From NCBI GenBank assembly GCA_000496235.1, contig KI543227.1, positions 204,297 to 268,296 of the forward strand: 64,000 nt of DNA, written 5' to 3'. Shown here piece after piece: positions 46,970 to 56,179 of this stretch (position 1 is its first letter; each line of letters opens with the position of its first letter). The notes under the pieces were generated by a model that worked only from the letters and a program-made list of their open reading frames with translations, was not told the DNA's origin and ran no database searches. Position numbers and translations under genes: made by a program. The stretch is from an uncultured archaeon A07HR60 (lineage in GTDB: Archaea; Halobacteriota; Halobacteria; Halobacteriales; Haloferacaceae).

Positions 46970-48133
46970 ATGGCAGGAATCACACTCACACGACGGGGCC
47001 GGGGGGTTCTCGCACTGTGCGCGCTCGCGGTCGTGATGGCCCTTCTGTTCGGCTCCCGCTCGTTAAATGCGGTAGTAGTGTCGGGCGCGATCGCGCTCGT
47101 GGCGGGATACTATCAGCTCTCGCGACTCGACACGCCAGGTCTCCGCCGTGTGGCGCCGCCAGATGACTTCGTAGAAACCGAACACGAAGTGAGACTGTCG
47201 TTCACCGACCCGGGATCCGGCGGCGAGTCGTTCGGAATTGCTTTTCTGGCGTCCGTTCGTGACCAACTCGGCAGTGGGCTGGCGAGGACCGACGTGCCGG
47301 CCCGGACGACAGTGGGTACAAGGGCAACTCCCTACACGGTGCGTTACACAACTCGTGGCGAGCGACAGTTCGGTCCTGTGTCAGTGGATGCAACAGACGT
47401 ACTCGGACTGTTCGAGCGGCGATTCGCCATCCGCGCGACTGATTCGGTCCTGGTGTACCCCCGCCGTCGGCCTGTTCCGGTGCAGTTCCGCCGTGCGCTG
47501 TACAGTGACGACGCACTGGGGCCAAGTCGCCAGCGCGAGGAATTCGACCGGCTTCGGGAGTACGCCCGTGGAGACGCACTCAGAGACATCCACTGGTCGG
47601 CAACGGCCAAACAGGAAGATCTCATCGTGAAAGAATTTGCCGCCGAGTCCGAGCAACGCCGCGTCACAATCGCTGGCGGCGCCAGTTCGGATGTTTCCGA
47701 CAGCCTCGCAGAAGCGATCACCAGCATCTCGCTGGCATTACTCGACGATGGGGTTCCTGTCGAGGTGATCGTTCCCAACGGATCGGTCCAGGCTCGCCCG
47801 TCTCGCGGTGATCGGCGCCAGTTGCTGGAACTGCTCGCGCAAACGCCAGCCGGGGCAGTCCCTGACCGGGAAGTCGACGTTATCGTCGACGCCGGACAGA
47901 GAAATACCACCATCGAGACGGAGTCGATGTCGTACCGCTTTGCGGATCTCGTCGCCGCCGCCACCGGCGAGCGTGACGCCACACAGACAGCTCCGTCTGC
48001 CCGACAGCGGACAGACGATTCTGCTGAGTCGGTGACCGTGACTGACGGCGGGTCTGGGCCTGTGAAACAGGGTCAGCAAAGAGCTCAGAGCCGGCACTTG
48101 ATGACAGATGCCCGAGGTGGAGACGATGAGTAA
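46970..48133 (+). CDS. DUF58 domain protein
   Basis: 387 residues. Two N-terminal membrane helices (about residues 10-27 and 32-47) are followed by a beta-rich extracellular-type segment and then the DUF58 core: FDRLREYARGDALRDIHWSATAKQEDLIVKEF near residue 198 holds the family signature Y-x2-GD-x3-IHW. The C-terminus is a low-complexity tail. Members carry a VWA-like fold and work with MoxR ATPases; the exact role is unknown. I chose the ATG at 46970, 7 bp after the MoxR stop. Its stop overlaps the next ATG by 8 bp. Confidence 0.9.
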   Translation: MAGITLTRRGRGVLALCALAVVMALLFGSRSLNAVVVSGAIALVAGYYQLSRLDTPGLRRVAPPDDFVETEHEVRLSFTDPGSGGESFGIAFLASVRDQLGSGLARTDVPARTTVGTRATPYTVRYTTRGERQFGPVSVDATDVLGLFERRFAIRATDSVLVYPRRRPVPVQFRRALYSDDALGPSRQREEFDRLREYARGDALRDIHWSATAKQEDLIVKEFAAESEQRRVTIAGGASSDVSDSLAEAITSISLALLDDGVPVEVIVPNGSVQARPSRGDRRQLLELLAQTPAGAVPDREVDVIVDAGQRNTTIETESMSYRFADLVAAATGERDATQTAPSARQRTDDSAESVTVTDGGSGPVKQGQQRAQSRHLMTDARGGDDE

Positions 48134-50408
48134 CTCAACTCTCGGGGTCGTGGATTCAGATAGCCGGCCAGACGGTGTCGGACCGGGGAATTTTGTCCCG
48201 GCTGGACTCGCCCGGCCACCGGCCGCGGGAGTCGTAGTGGCCGTTGCTGCGTATCTAACTGTGTTTTTCTCGATAACGAATATTGTCGGCGGAACGGTTC
48301 GTGTGGTTGCTGCGGTCGTGATAGCAGCCAGTGTTGGGGTAGTTCTCGCCCGGGTCCTGCGGGTCCGCGCAGCTGCGTTGGTGTCGGCGGGTGGGCTTCT
48401 CACTGGTCTGTCCGGGTACTACGTGACCGTCCCGGAGAGCCAGCGGGCGTTGTTGTCGGTTTCTGGCTTTGCCTTCGATGTCTTCTCGATGTTGACCGGT
48501 CTGTCGGCGCTTCGACTCGCCCAGGCGGACGTGTGGGTGCTGGCGGTCGCTCCGGTGCCGACGTTTCTCACAGCATATCTGGTCGCACGCGGTCGGTATC
48601 CGGCGGCGGCAACAGTCTGTGCGGCGATACTGGGCTTTTTCATACTGACTGGTGACGCCGGAACCGTCGCGACCCTGGCGGGCGTCCTCGGGATTGTGAT
48701 CGCAGTCGGACTGGACACTATCTCTGTCCCCGCTGGACTCGCCACACAGCTAGACACTCTCACAGTGATCATCGCGCTGATGTTGCTCACGTCGGCGACG
48801 CTGACAGTGGTTCCCGGTGGGGCTGCCCAGCCGTGGACGGGCGGCACGAACAATCCGAGCGTGGAAACAAGTGTCGTCGGCGGTGAGGAATCGCTCGAAG
48901 TTGTCGGGGCGGTTCGACTCGATCCGGCAGTCCGGTTCACCGTTCAGAGTCAGGTCGAGTCCAACTGGCATGTCTCCTCATACGATCGGTACACCGGTGA
49001 CGGATGGGTTCGGAGCGGCGAACTCACGACGTTCGACACTGAGTTGCGGGGACCCCCCGGCGCGAGCAGGTCGGTCGAGCAGATTGTCACCGCCAAAACC
49101 GATATTCAGTCGTTCCCCGCCGCGTGGGCACCTGTCGCTGTGTCTGGTGCCGGGGCTCCGTCCGCCCAGGTGACGGCACGCGGTGGGATAGAGCCCAGCG
49201 CGACCATCCGTAGCGGCGAATCGTTCACTGTCAGAAGTGAGATTCCACAGGCCTCGGCCGCAGAGCTCCGGGCTGCCGGTGACTCCTATCCCGCGGGACT
49301 CGTGGAAACGTACACACAGCTTCCCGAAACTACCCCTGACAGTGTCGGCAACGTGAGCGCGCAGGTGATAGAGGAGGCAGACGCAGATACCGCACACGAG
49401 GCGGCACTCGCCATTGAGCAGTATCTCCAGCAGTCCAAAGAGTACTCGCTACAGGTTCAGCGTCCCGACGGCGATATCGCTGGGTCGTTCCTGACGAATA
49501 TGGACGCGGGCTACTGTGTGTACTTCGCGACGACGATGGTCGCGATGCTGCGTAGTCAAGGGATTCCCTCCAAATTTGTCACCGGGTACACCGCCGGAGA
49601 GGAGACTGAAAACGGTGAGTACGTCGTCCGTGGTCAGAACGCTCACGCGTGGGTAATGGTGTATTTCCCTGACCACGGCTGGGTCGAATTTGATCCGACT
49701 CCCAGCAGTGATCGCGACGACGCACGAGACGTCCGGCTGGCCGATGCCAGACAGACCGACCGGGAAGACGTCGATACCGAGCAATCCAGCTCTGACTCTG
49801 GAGACGATACCCAAGCGGAGACTACTCGGGAGAGTCAAGACGCGAGCGACTCTGCGAGCGGTTCGGCCGATATCGAGAACCCCGCCGACACGAGCCCCAG
49901 CGGGAGTGGAGCCGTGGTCAGCAGAGGCCTCCGCGGCGAACTCGACCGTGGTGTGCCGGAGGCTGCCATCAGCCAACAAGAAACGAATCGTGTGTTTGGT
50001 ATCGTGGTGCCAGATCGCCAGACCGTCGGCTACGCACTACTGGTGTTATTCGCGGTTCTAAGTGGGGCCCATCGCGTCGGTGTCACCTCACGCGCCTACC
50101 AGGCCGTCTGGCTGTACGCCCCGAGACGCCGTCGCGATCCCGTGGGAGATACCGAGCGGGCGTTCGCCCGCCTGGAGTTCCTTCTTGAGCGGCGCTACCG
50201 CCCCCGACGAAGCACGGAAACTACCCGTGAATACATCGCTGCACTCCAACTGTACGGTCTCGACGAGCGGGTATCGACAGTCGCAGCGATTCATGAGCGG
50301 GCCCTGTACGGCGGTGGTGTGACTCGGGCAGAAGCCACCGAAGCAGTGGCGATCGTCCGAAGACTGCTGCTTGAATCGATTCCCGGGATCCGTCGGCTGA
50401 TCTCCTGA
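48126..50408 (+). CDS. Membrane transglutaminase-like protein (TgpA/DUF3488 type)
   Basis: 760 residues. An N-terminal block of about seven helices, then a large external region with the transglutaminase core. The triad is complete: Cys464 in AGYCVYFA, His507 in NAHAWV, Asp523 in EFDPT. A Ser/Asp-rich linker follows, one more helix near 640-655, and a cytoplasmic C-terminal DUF4129-like domain (RRYRPRRSTETTREYI). Archaeal members probably act as cysteine peptidases or crosslinkers at the cell surface. Coupled to the DUF58 gene by an 8-bp overlap. Confidence 0.9.
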   Translation: MSNSTLGVVDSDSRPDGVGPGNFVPAGLARPPAAGVVVAVAAYLTVFFSITNIVGGTVRVVAAVVIAASVGVVLARVLRVRAAALVSAGGLLTGLSGYYVTVPESQRALLSVSGFAFDVFSMLTGLSALRLAQADVWVLAVAPVPTFLTAYLVARGRYPAAATVCAAILGFFILTGDAGTVATLAGVLGIVIAVGLDTISVPAGLATQLDTLTVIIALMLLTSATLTVVPGGAAQPWTGGTNNPSVETSVVGGEESLEVVGAVRLDPAVRFTVQSQVESNWHVSSYDRYTGDGWVRSGELTTFDTELRGPPGASRSVEQIVTAKTDIQSFPAAWAPVAVSGAGAPSAQVTARGGIEPSATIRSGESFTVRSEIPQASAAELRAAGDSYPAGLVETYTQLPETTPDSVGNVSAQVIEEADADTAHEAALAIEQYLQQSKEYSLQVQRPDGDIAGSFLTNMDAGYCVYFATTMVAMLRSQGIPSKFVTGYTAGEETENGEYVVRGQNAHAWVMVYFPDHGWVEFDPTPSSDRDDARDVRLADARQTDREDVDTEQSSSDSGDDTQAETTRESQDASDSASGSADIENPADTSPSGSGAVVSRGLRGELDRGVPEAAISQQETNRVFGIVVPDRQTVGYALLVLFAVLSGAHRVGVTSRAYQAVWLYAPRRRRDPVGDTERAFARLEFLLERRYRPRRSTETTREYIAALQLYGLDERVSTVAAIHERALYGGGVTRAEATEAVAIVRRLLLESIPGIRRLIS

Positions 50409-50612
50409 ATAGGACAGCTACTGATCCGGCTGCCCGCTCCCGACGCTCAAACGGCCGGTTCGAAGCTCAAGCCGGGGGACTCACGCGCTGTCGCGGCCGA
50501 GACGGCGACGCCAGGAGGGGCTACCCAGGCGAGCCTCGATAGTGTGATTCCGCTCAGCAGCCATCCTTCGGCCAGTTTTGTCCGAGATAGATGTCTCCAA
50601 ACGTCGACAGGA

Positions 50613-50619
50613 TTTAATA
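50613..50619 (+). promoter_or_regulatory. TATA box of the SUI1 gene
   Basis: TTTAATA centred 28 bp above the ATG at 50644; typical distance for leaderless initiation. Confidence 0.5.
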
Positions 50620-50643
50620 CAGTGGTAGTTTAATTCCTGTGTA

Positions 50644-50937
50644 ATGTCGGAAGTCTGCTCGACGTGCGGATTACCTCAGGAACTCTGCGTCTGCGAAGAC
50701 GTCGCCAAAGAGTCCCAGCAGGTCACGATTCGCATCGACGAGCGCCGATACGGAAAGGAGGTAACGATCGTCGAAGGCTTCGAACCAGGCGACGTGGATC
50801 TCGATAGCCTCTCGTCAGACCTCAAGTCGAAATTCGCCTGCGGTGGCACTGTCGACGACGGAGTCATCGAACTCCAGGGGAACCACTCGGGGCGAGTGGA
50901 AGAATTCCTTCGCGGCAAAGGGTACAACGTCGCCTGA
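50644..50937 (+). CDS. Translation initiation factor aIF1 (SUI1 family)
   Basis: 97 residues. An N-terminal zinc-type segment [15 protein letters not shown] (three to four Cys) precedes the SUI1 fold: [21 protein letters not shown] near residue 27, [21 protein letters not shown] near 60, then the C-terminal helix EEFLRGKGY. aIF1 checks start-codon pairing on the small ribosomal subunit. Length matches archaeal homologues. It is monocistronic between two spacers. Confidence 0.93.
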   Translation: MSEVCSTCGLPQELCVCEDVAKESQQVTIRIDERRYGKEVTIVEGFEPGDVDLDSLSSDLKSKFACGGTVDDGVIELQGNHSGRVEEFLRGKGYNVA

Positions 50938-51199
50938 CCCTCCGCCAATTTTGAAGTAGCTGCCCATACTGGCTGTTCTGTCGGCCATCGCATCGTAGTT
51001 AGAGGAGAGTCATTCTCTCGAAGGCTCGCAGCCGGTTCCCGCCTCGTCACCGATCCTGGCTCGGTTCATACCTGCTCTCCACCGGGATTTCGGCGGTGAG
51101 GCCGGTTCCCGACGCCTGCGTCGCAAACAGAGCGTCATGAGTTGTCGAATCGATAGACGAAAGTATTCACGAATCAAAAATTAGCTATACTTCTCGATT

Positions 51200-51544
51200 A
51201 TGAGCGATGAAGACCGTGAGGACGTCATCGAACCGAGTGCCGTTGGGGGTGAGGGGCCGCCAATCGAAGAGAAACCCTACAAAATCATTTACGAGGCGAA
51301 CCTCTGTTTCGGCGCCGGACGGTGCGCCGAGGCAGCCGACAACTGGGAATTAGACATCTCGACAGGCCTCGCCAAGCCGCGCTCGTATTATATTTCTGAG
51401 AGCCAACTCGACGACAACATCCGGGCAGCTGAATTGTGTCCGGCTAAGAAGGGCGATGGAATCATTCACGTGATCGACCGACGGACCGATGAAGAACTGT
51501 CTCCTGACCCCCATGGTGATGGTACCCTCTCGGTTGATTGGTGA
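51200..51544 (+). CDS. Ferredoxin of the three-cysteine ([3Fe-4S]-like) type
   Basis: 114 residues. Cluster ligands appear as Cys36 and Cys42 (CFGAGRC) and Cys80 followed by Pro (ELCPAKK). With only three cysteines a [3Fe-4S] cluster is likely, as in ferredoxins that serve cytochromes P450 and similar oxidases; a fourth non-Cys ligand could instead allow [4Fe-4S]. An acidic N-terminal extension of about 25 residues is a salt adaptation. No redox partner is adjacent. Start at ATG 51200. Confidence 0.83.
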   Translation: MSDEDREDVIEPSAVGGEGPPIEEKPYKIIYEANLCFGAGRCAEAADNWELDISTGLAKPRSYYISESQLDDNIRAAELCPAKKGDGIIHVIDRRTDEELSPDPHGDGTLSVDW

Positions 51545-51612
51545 AACTGGCCCGTCTCACATCACCAGACTGTCAACGGAGTTCATCACGAGTTGTATCA
51601 GGCGGTGCAAGG

Positions 51613-51648
51613 CGACTACCTCGGGGCTTGACCCCGAGGCAGTTCACC
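51613..51648 (-). repeat. Palindromic element end, CCTCGGGG family
   Basis: On the minus strand it reads GGTGAACTGCCTCGGGG, TCAAG, CCCCGAGG and TAGTCGCC. The left arm and flank GTGAACT are identical to the copy at 4.58 kb, in the opposite orientation. It lies between the ferredoxin gene and tRNA-Leu. No coding part attached. Confidence 0.55.
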
Positions 51649-51750
51649 GACTCGTCTCACGACGTTGCTACACCAACCTCCTGAGAACGCACGACGACAT
51701 CTCACCCGTATCGAAAGGGGTTTGCGGAGAGAGACTAAGTCTCATCATAC

Positions 51751-51835
51751 GCGAGGGTGGCTGAGCCAGGACAAAAGCGGCGGACTTAAGATCCGCTCCC
51801 GAAGGGGTTCAGGGGTTCGAATCCCCTCCCTCGCA
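51751..51835 (+). tRNA. tRNA-Leu(UAA)
   Basis: Cloverleaf of 85 nt with a long variable arm. Acceptor GCGAGGG pairs with CCCTCGC (51828-51834), discriminator base A at 51835. The anticodon stem GCGGA/TCCGC encloses the loop CTTAAGA, giving anticodon TAA (51787-51789). T-arm is GGGG-TTCGAAT-CCCC. No intron and no encoded CCA. Reads UUA codons, which are rare in high-GC haloarchaea. Confidence 0.95.
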
Positions 51836-52050
51836 GTACTGCGCGCCGTCACCGCCCGCCGGACGAGCGACCATGTCGAAAAGCCATCGGTGAGACATCT
51901 CACTTTCATCTGGTAGGCTCAATTATGACTTCGACCGTGACCACGCCGACACAGACCGAACTGTGACGAATCGGACTGTTGCCCGCTGAATTCCGGCGAG
52001 ACGACGAGACGATACCGGCGTGAGCACCGGTTGAATTTTGCACCCCCGGG

Positions 52051-53334
52051 TCAGTATCCTCCGGTGAGCCGACGGACTGTCTCCACCACCACGTCGACGC
52101 CAATCTTGAGGGCATCCTCGTCGATATCGAACCGCGAGGTGTGGTGGCCTGAGGGATTGTCTGCACCGATTCCGATGTACGTCGCCTCGCCGCCCTCCCG
52201 CTGAACCCGTTCGATAAGATATGACGCGTCTTCGCTGGCCCCCATCTGCCGGCGGTCAATCGGGGCGTCGACCGCGCCAACTGAATCAGCCGCACCGGTG
52301 ACGGTTCTCACCAGTGCCGGGTCTGCTTCGAAACTCGTCGTCTTCCCGTAGAGTTCTGTCTCAACATCGACATCGTGCATTCCGCCGGCGTGACGGACGA
52401 CACGCTCGGCTGCCTCACGCATGTAGTCGTTCAACTCAGCAGTCCCGCCCCGAACCTCGAATCGTAACTCTGCGTGGTCGGCGATGACGTTTTGCGCGTT
52501 TGGAGAGTGTAGCTGGCCAACATTGATGCGGGTGGGACCGGTCCCGTGTCGCGGAATCGCGTAGAGGTTCTGGATCGCGGCCGCGGCCGCTTGCACGGCG
52601 TTACGGCCAGTGTGTGGCTCTTTACCGGCGTGAGCCGGATCGCCGGTGAACGTCACGTCCATCTTCGCGTTCGAGAGTGGGCGGTCGTAGCCGGCGATGA
52701 CTTCTCCCGTCTCATTTCCCAACCCCAGGTGAAGTGCGATGAACTGGTCGATATCTGTGAGGTGGTCGGTCCTGCTCATGGGCCAGCCGCCTCGCCCGCC
52801 CTCTTCGGCCGGCTGGAAAAACAACCGGACCTCGCCAGCCAGCGCGCCTGTCTCGGCTATTTCGGCCAGTCGTCGGGCAATACCCACCCCAATCGCAGTG
52901 TGCCCGTCGTGTCCACAGGCGTGCATTTCGCCAGGATGACAGCTCGCGAAGTCCTCGGCCGCAGGCCGGTGACTCGAATTAGTGTTTTCCGTGATCTCCA
53001 ACGCATCCATGTCCACCCGGATCCCGACTGTCGGTCCCTCGCCGACTGCCAACTCCGCGACGAGCCCGGTGGTCTTGTCAATCTCTTGTAGATACGGCTC
53101 GGGAGCGCCCTCCTCGCGAGCCCGCTCACGAGCGTGGCTGAGCAGATCAGCGTCTGGGACTCCCAATCGACTCGAGATATCGACTGCGTCTGCCCCAAGA
53201 TGGATATCGTAGCCGAGACGATCAAGTTCCTCGGCGACAAGTGCTGTCGTTCGATACTCGGTCCACCCGGTCTCAGGGTGCCGGTGAAAGTCTCGTCGCA
53301 GCTCAGTCAGCGACTGCGAGCCGATAGTGCTCAT
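52051..53334 (-). CDS. M20 family amidohydrolase / peptidase
   Basis: 427 residues. Metal-binding signature MHACGHDGHTAIGVGIA near residue 133 (Cys and His ligands), acidic pair in FQPAEEGGRGGWP near 171, then LHLGLGNETGEVI. A lid domain follows, and GIGADNPSGHHTSRFDIDEDA near the C-terminus gives the last metal His. This is closest to the AbgB / N-acyl-amino-acid amidohydrolase (M20D) branch. Exact substrate unknown. It reads convergently with tRNA-Leu and has no operon partner. Confidence 0.88.
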   Translation of the reverse strand: MSTIGSQSLTELRRDFHRHPETGWTEYRTTALVAEELDRLGYDIHLGADAVDISSRLGVPDADLLSHARERAREEGAPEPYLQEIDKTTGLVAELAVGEGPTVGIRVDMDALEITENTNSSHRPAAEDFASCHPGEMHACGHDGHTAIGVGIARRLAEIAETGALAGEVRLFFQPAEEGGRGGWPMSRTDHLTDIDQFIALHLGLGNETGEVIAGYDRPLSNAKMDVTFTGDPAHAGKEPHTGRNAVQAAAAAIQNLYAIPRHGTGPTRINVGQLHSPNAQNVIADHAELRFEVRGGTAELNDYMREAAERVVRHAGGMHDVDVETELYGKTTSFEADPALVRTVTGAADSVGAVDAPIDRRQMGASEDASYLIERVQREGGEATYIGIGADNPSGHHTSRFDIDEDALKIGVDVVVETVRRLTGGY

Positions 53335-53427
53335 GCTGTAGTTTCGACCACCTGAAGAAAAATCCGCCGGCCAGCCTCACGGTGACGTGGAGACTGGTGG
53401 ACGTGACCTCGCCGCACACTGCCCGTT

Positions 53428-54150
53428 TCATCCCGCCGAAGAATTGTTCCCGATACTGATGACATCAGAGTAGCGAAAGTACTGAACCACGACACCGGCA
53501 ACGAACGCAATCCCCACCCATGTGGGCGAAACCGTCTCAGCGGTCGTGGCGATGCTGCCAGTCTGGATGAATTCCTGCCACAGCGGAATGACTCCCCCGA
53601 GGAGGACGGCCCCTGTACCTGTCGCTGTCAGGGCGATGAGGCTGTAGTAGAATCTCAACGCGAGGAGCGCGCCGACCAACCCGACGCCGAGCGCAATCGC
53701 GGTCGTCTCGGGAAGAGGGGTACTCTCGAACACCGGCGCATCGAGAAGGATCTCTCCGAAAGCTGCCGGGTCTCGGAGGATGGCCGGATCGAGCACGCGA
53801 ACTGCCACCGCAGACAACTGTTCGCCTAACAGGACGACCACTACCGCGGCTGCTGAGGCGACGAACCCGGCGGCACCGGCAGCAAGACGGCCCACGACGG
53901 GGAGTAATCTGTACCCGAGTATTGCCCCGACTAACAATCCGCCAGCGCTCACGGCGATCCGAGTCTCAATGGGGACTCCCGCCGAGACGAGTGGGACGAC
54001 TCCGAAGGCCCCGCCAGCCCCGGCGATCCCGCCAGAAACCGCGCCGGCGATCCCGAGCAAACGGGGTGCTAGACTGTATCCGAAAAACGTTAGCGCGCCC
54101 CCGACCGTCGATAATACCACCAACCCAGCGAGAAGCGTCTCATCGACCAT
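53428..54150 (-). CDS. Haloarchaeal hypothetical multi-spanning membrane protein
   Basis: 240 residues, very hydrophobic, about seven membrane helices, with many Gly/Ala and few charges. Only two loops are polar: near residues 120-145 (VRVLDPAILRDPAAFGEILL) and the C-terminus (YFRYSDVISIGNNSSAG). The helix spacing is like TMEM198/DUF4203-type proteins but I cannot claim homology. ATG 54150. It sits alone between an amidohydrolase and a monooxygenase gene on the same strand. Confidence 0.7.
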   Translation of the reverse strand: MVDETLLAGLVVLSTVGGALTFFGYSLAPRLLGIAGAVSGGIAGAGGAFGVVPLVSAGVPIETRIAVSAGGLLVGAILGYRLLPVVGRLAAGAAGFVASAAAVVVVLLGEQLSAVAVRVLDPAILRDPAAFGEILLDAPVFESTPLPETTAIALGVGLVGALLALRFYYSLIALTATGTGAVLLGGVIPLWQEFIQTGSIATTAETVSPTWVGIAFVAGVVVQYFRYSDVISIGNNSSAG

Positions 54151-54458
54151 ATTTTAGAATGTAAATCAGATTAAATGAAGCTTGCGTCGAAGCGTTTGCT
54201 GTGAGCCGCCAGAACGGGTCCTGGGAGATCACTCTCAGAACACCTCGCTACTCCTGGGGCTCGCGTGAGTTCGTTGTTACCTGGGCTCGACTCACCTCGA
54301 CTCGGCGCTGCCAGGTCATCCCGAACTCGTCGCGACACAATTCTCGACTGGGCCTGTCTTCCCCACTCCAGCCGTCGCCCAGCCGAGAATCAGTCGTGGT
54401 CAACTCACAGTCGGGACGCTTTCGGCCAGGGGTGGCACGTCGCCAAATCCACGAGAAG

Positions 54459-55814
54459 CTATCGAGACGGATGGTCAGCTCGGAGACGGGGGTTTCCGTC
54501 CCCACTGAGGTGTTCTCGGAGCGTAGACCCGGTTGGCGACTCACGAACGAGTCCTCGCTCGCGGAGCTCCGGGATTACGAGATCGACGAAGTCGGTGAGT
54601 GTTCCCGGTCGGACGATCTCTTTCAGATTGAATCCATGAACGCCGACATCACGGTGCCAGCGCTGGAGTTCGTCTGCCACTGTCTCGGGTGTCCCCACGA
54701 TCACCGGAGAGGTGGAGCCGAGTCCCGAGAATTCTGCCACCTCTCGAACAGTCCAGTCTCGGTCGGGGGCTGACTGTGTGAACGCGTTCATCGTCCCCTG
54801 AATGGCGTCGGTCTCGATGTGGTCGATCTGCTGGTCTGGATCCAGTTCTGACAGATCCATATCCAGAAACCCCGATAATAACGCGAGTGTCCCCTCAATA
54901 TCGACGTTCGATTTGTAGTTGTCGTACTTTTGCTGGGCAGCGTCACTCGTCTCACCGACGATCGGCACGACTCCGAGGAAAAATTGCAGCGACTCGGGGT
55001 CGCGACCCAGTCGCCCGGCTCGCTGTTTGAGATCGGTCATATATTCGCGGACACCGCTCTCAGTCGGTTGGCTCACGAACACGGCTTCGGCGTTGGCAGC
55101 CGCGAACTCCCGGCCCCGGTCTGATGAGCCCGCCTGATAGATGACTGGCGTCCGCTGTGGACTTGGTTCACAGCCGTGCGGGCCTGGGACCGAGAAAAAT
55201 TCGCCCTCGAAGTCGATTGGAGCGACTTTGTCGGGATCTGTGTACGTCCCCTCGTCACCGTCGCGTACCACGGCCCCGTCTTCCCAGGAATCTTCCCACA
55301 GAGCATAACAGACGTCCATGAACTCGTCAGCCCGGTCGTACCGGGTTTGCTTGTCCATTCGTCCCGAGAGGCCAAGATTCTCGCCGGCCGACTCCAGATA
55401 CGACGTGACAACGTTCAGCGCGATCCGGCCGTTGGTAATGTGATCGAGAGTCGAGAACTCCCGGGCGAGTTGGTACGGGTGCGTATAGGTCGTCGAGCGG
55501 GTAATCGCGAATCCTAGTGTCTCGGTTACCTCTGCCATCGCGCTGACGAGTTGTTGCGGGTCGTTCGCGGGCGTCTGGATCGCCCGTCTCACAGCAGTTT
55601 CACGATCGTCGCCGTACACGTCATACATCCCGCGGACGTCAGCGAAAAACACTGCATCGAACCCGCCTCGCTCGGCCGTCCGCGCGATCTCGGTCCAATA
55701 CTCCCGGTCTGTGTATCGTGACGATTGGTCGCTCTCGGCCCGCCAGGAGCCGGGGGAGACGTGTTCCACTGAGTTCATGGTGAACAGGTTCAGATGTATC
55801 GGTCCGTCTGTCAT
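54459..55814 (-). CDS. LLM-class flavin-dependent monooxygenase (NtaA/SnaA/DszA family)
   Basis: 451 residues, TIM-barrel FMN oxygenase of the long group that includes nitrilotriacetate and dibenzothiophene-sulfone monooxygenases. Family blocks: IHLNLFTMNSVEHVSPGSWR at the start, YWTEIARTAERGGFDAVFFADV near 38, RSTTYTHPYQLAREFSTLDHITNGRIALNVVTS near 105, and PVIYQAGSSDRGREFAAANAEAVF near 225. It needs reduced FMN from a reductase not found here. The substrate, probably an organosulfur or chelator compound, is unknown. Start ATG 55814. Confidence 0.88.
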   Translation of the reverse strand: MTDGPIHLNLFTMNSVEHVSPGSWRAESDQSSRYTDREYWTEIARTAERGGFDAVFFADVRGMYDVYGDDRETAVRRAIQTPANDPQQLVSAMAEVTETLGFAITRSTTYTHPYQLAREFSTLDHITNGRIALNVVTSYLESAGENLGLSGRMDKQTRYDRADEFMDVCYALWEDSWEDGAVVRDGDEGTYTDPDKVAPIDFEGEFFSVPGPHGCEPSPQRTPVIYQAGSSDRGREFAAANAEAVFVSQPTESGVREYMTDLKQRAGRLGRDPESLQFFLGVVPIVGETSDAAQQKYDNYKSNVDIEGTLALLSGFLDMDLSELDPDQQIDHIETDAIQGTMNAFTQSAPDRDWTVREVAEFSGLGSTSPVIVGTPETVADELQRWHRDVGVHGFNLKEIVRPGTLTDFVDLVIPELRERGLVRESPTGSTLREHLSGDGNPRLRADHPSR

Positions 55815-56179
55815 ACTCTCTTTCCAATCCCGAGTACCAATATGGCAGCGTTCCTATCCATCTGTTCAGTCGAAGCGAGGTTCCAAGTTCGACGTTCTCT
55901 CCCCGCTGAAGCCTGGGGATTTCTCCTCGCTCTCCCAAACTCTCGGTTCTGCTCACTCCCGGTGCTGCTGGCTTCTAATACTCCCGCATTCCGATTCTGT
56001 GGGCTGTAAGGGTTTGCTCGGGTTCGTCTGCAATAGTCTTCGATCAGGGGTCGGCTGCCGGGCTCACGGCGAATACGGGCTGGCGGCTGTGACCCGGTCG
56101 GATGGGCCTGACGTTACAGTGGAGTCTGTACACTATCGAGGGCGTGTGGCTCGATATATAAACTCGCAGCTGTGGTCTA
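55815..56179. other. 365-bp spacer with a relic palindrome
   Basis: The monooxygenase promoter should be near 55830-55850. At 55897-55930 a decayed palindrome (CCCCGCTGAAGC then CTGGGGATTTCTCCTCG) matches, on the other strand, the 18.52-kb element end. The rest has no gene. Confidence 0.4.
55897..55930 (-). repeat. Relic of the GCGCTTCAGCGC element end
   Basis: Aligns with the reverse complement of 18503-18541: CCCCGC[GC]TGAAGC, a mismatched arm, then TTCTCCTCG. It lacks two bases of the loop side and no longer folds perfectly. Confidence 0.4.

Noticed and set aside
49449..49979. 176-residue minus-strand open frame
   Set aside because: Antisense to the transglutaminase core, whose catalytic triad is intact; no homology seen.
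54201..54773. 190-residue plus-strand frame
   Set aside because: Mostly antisense to the flavin monooxygenase; no family features.
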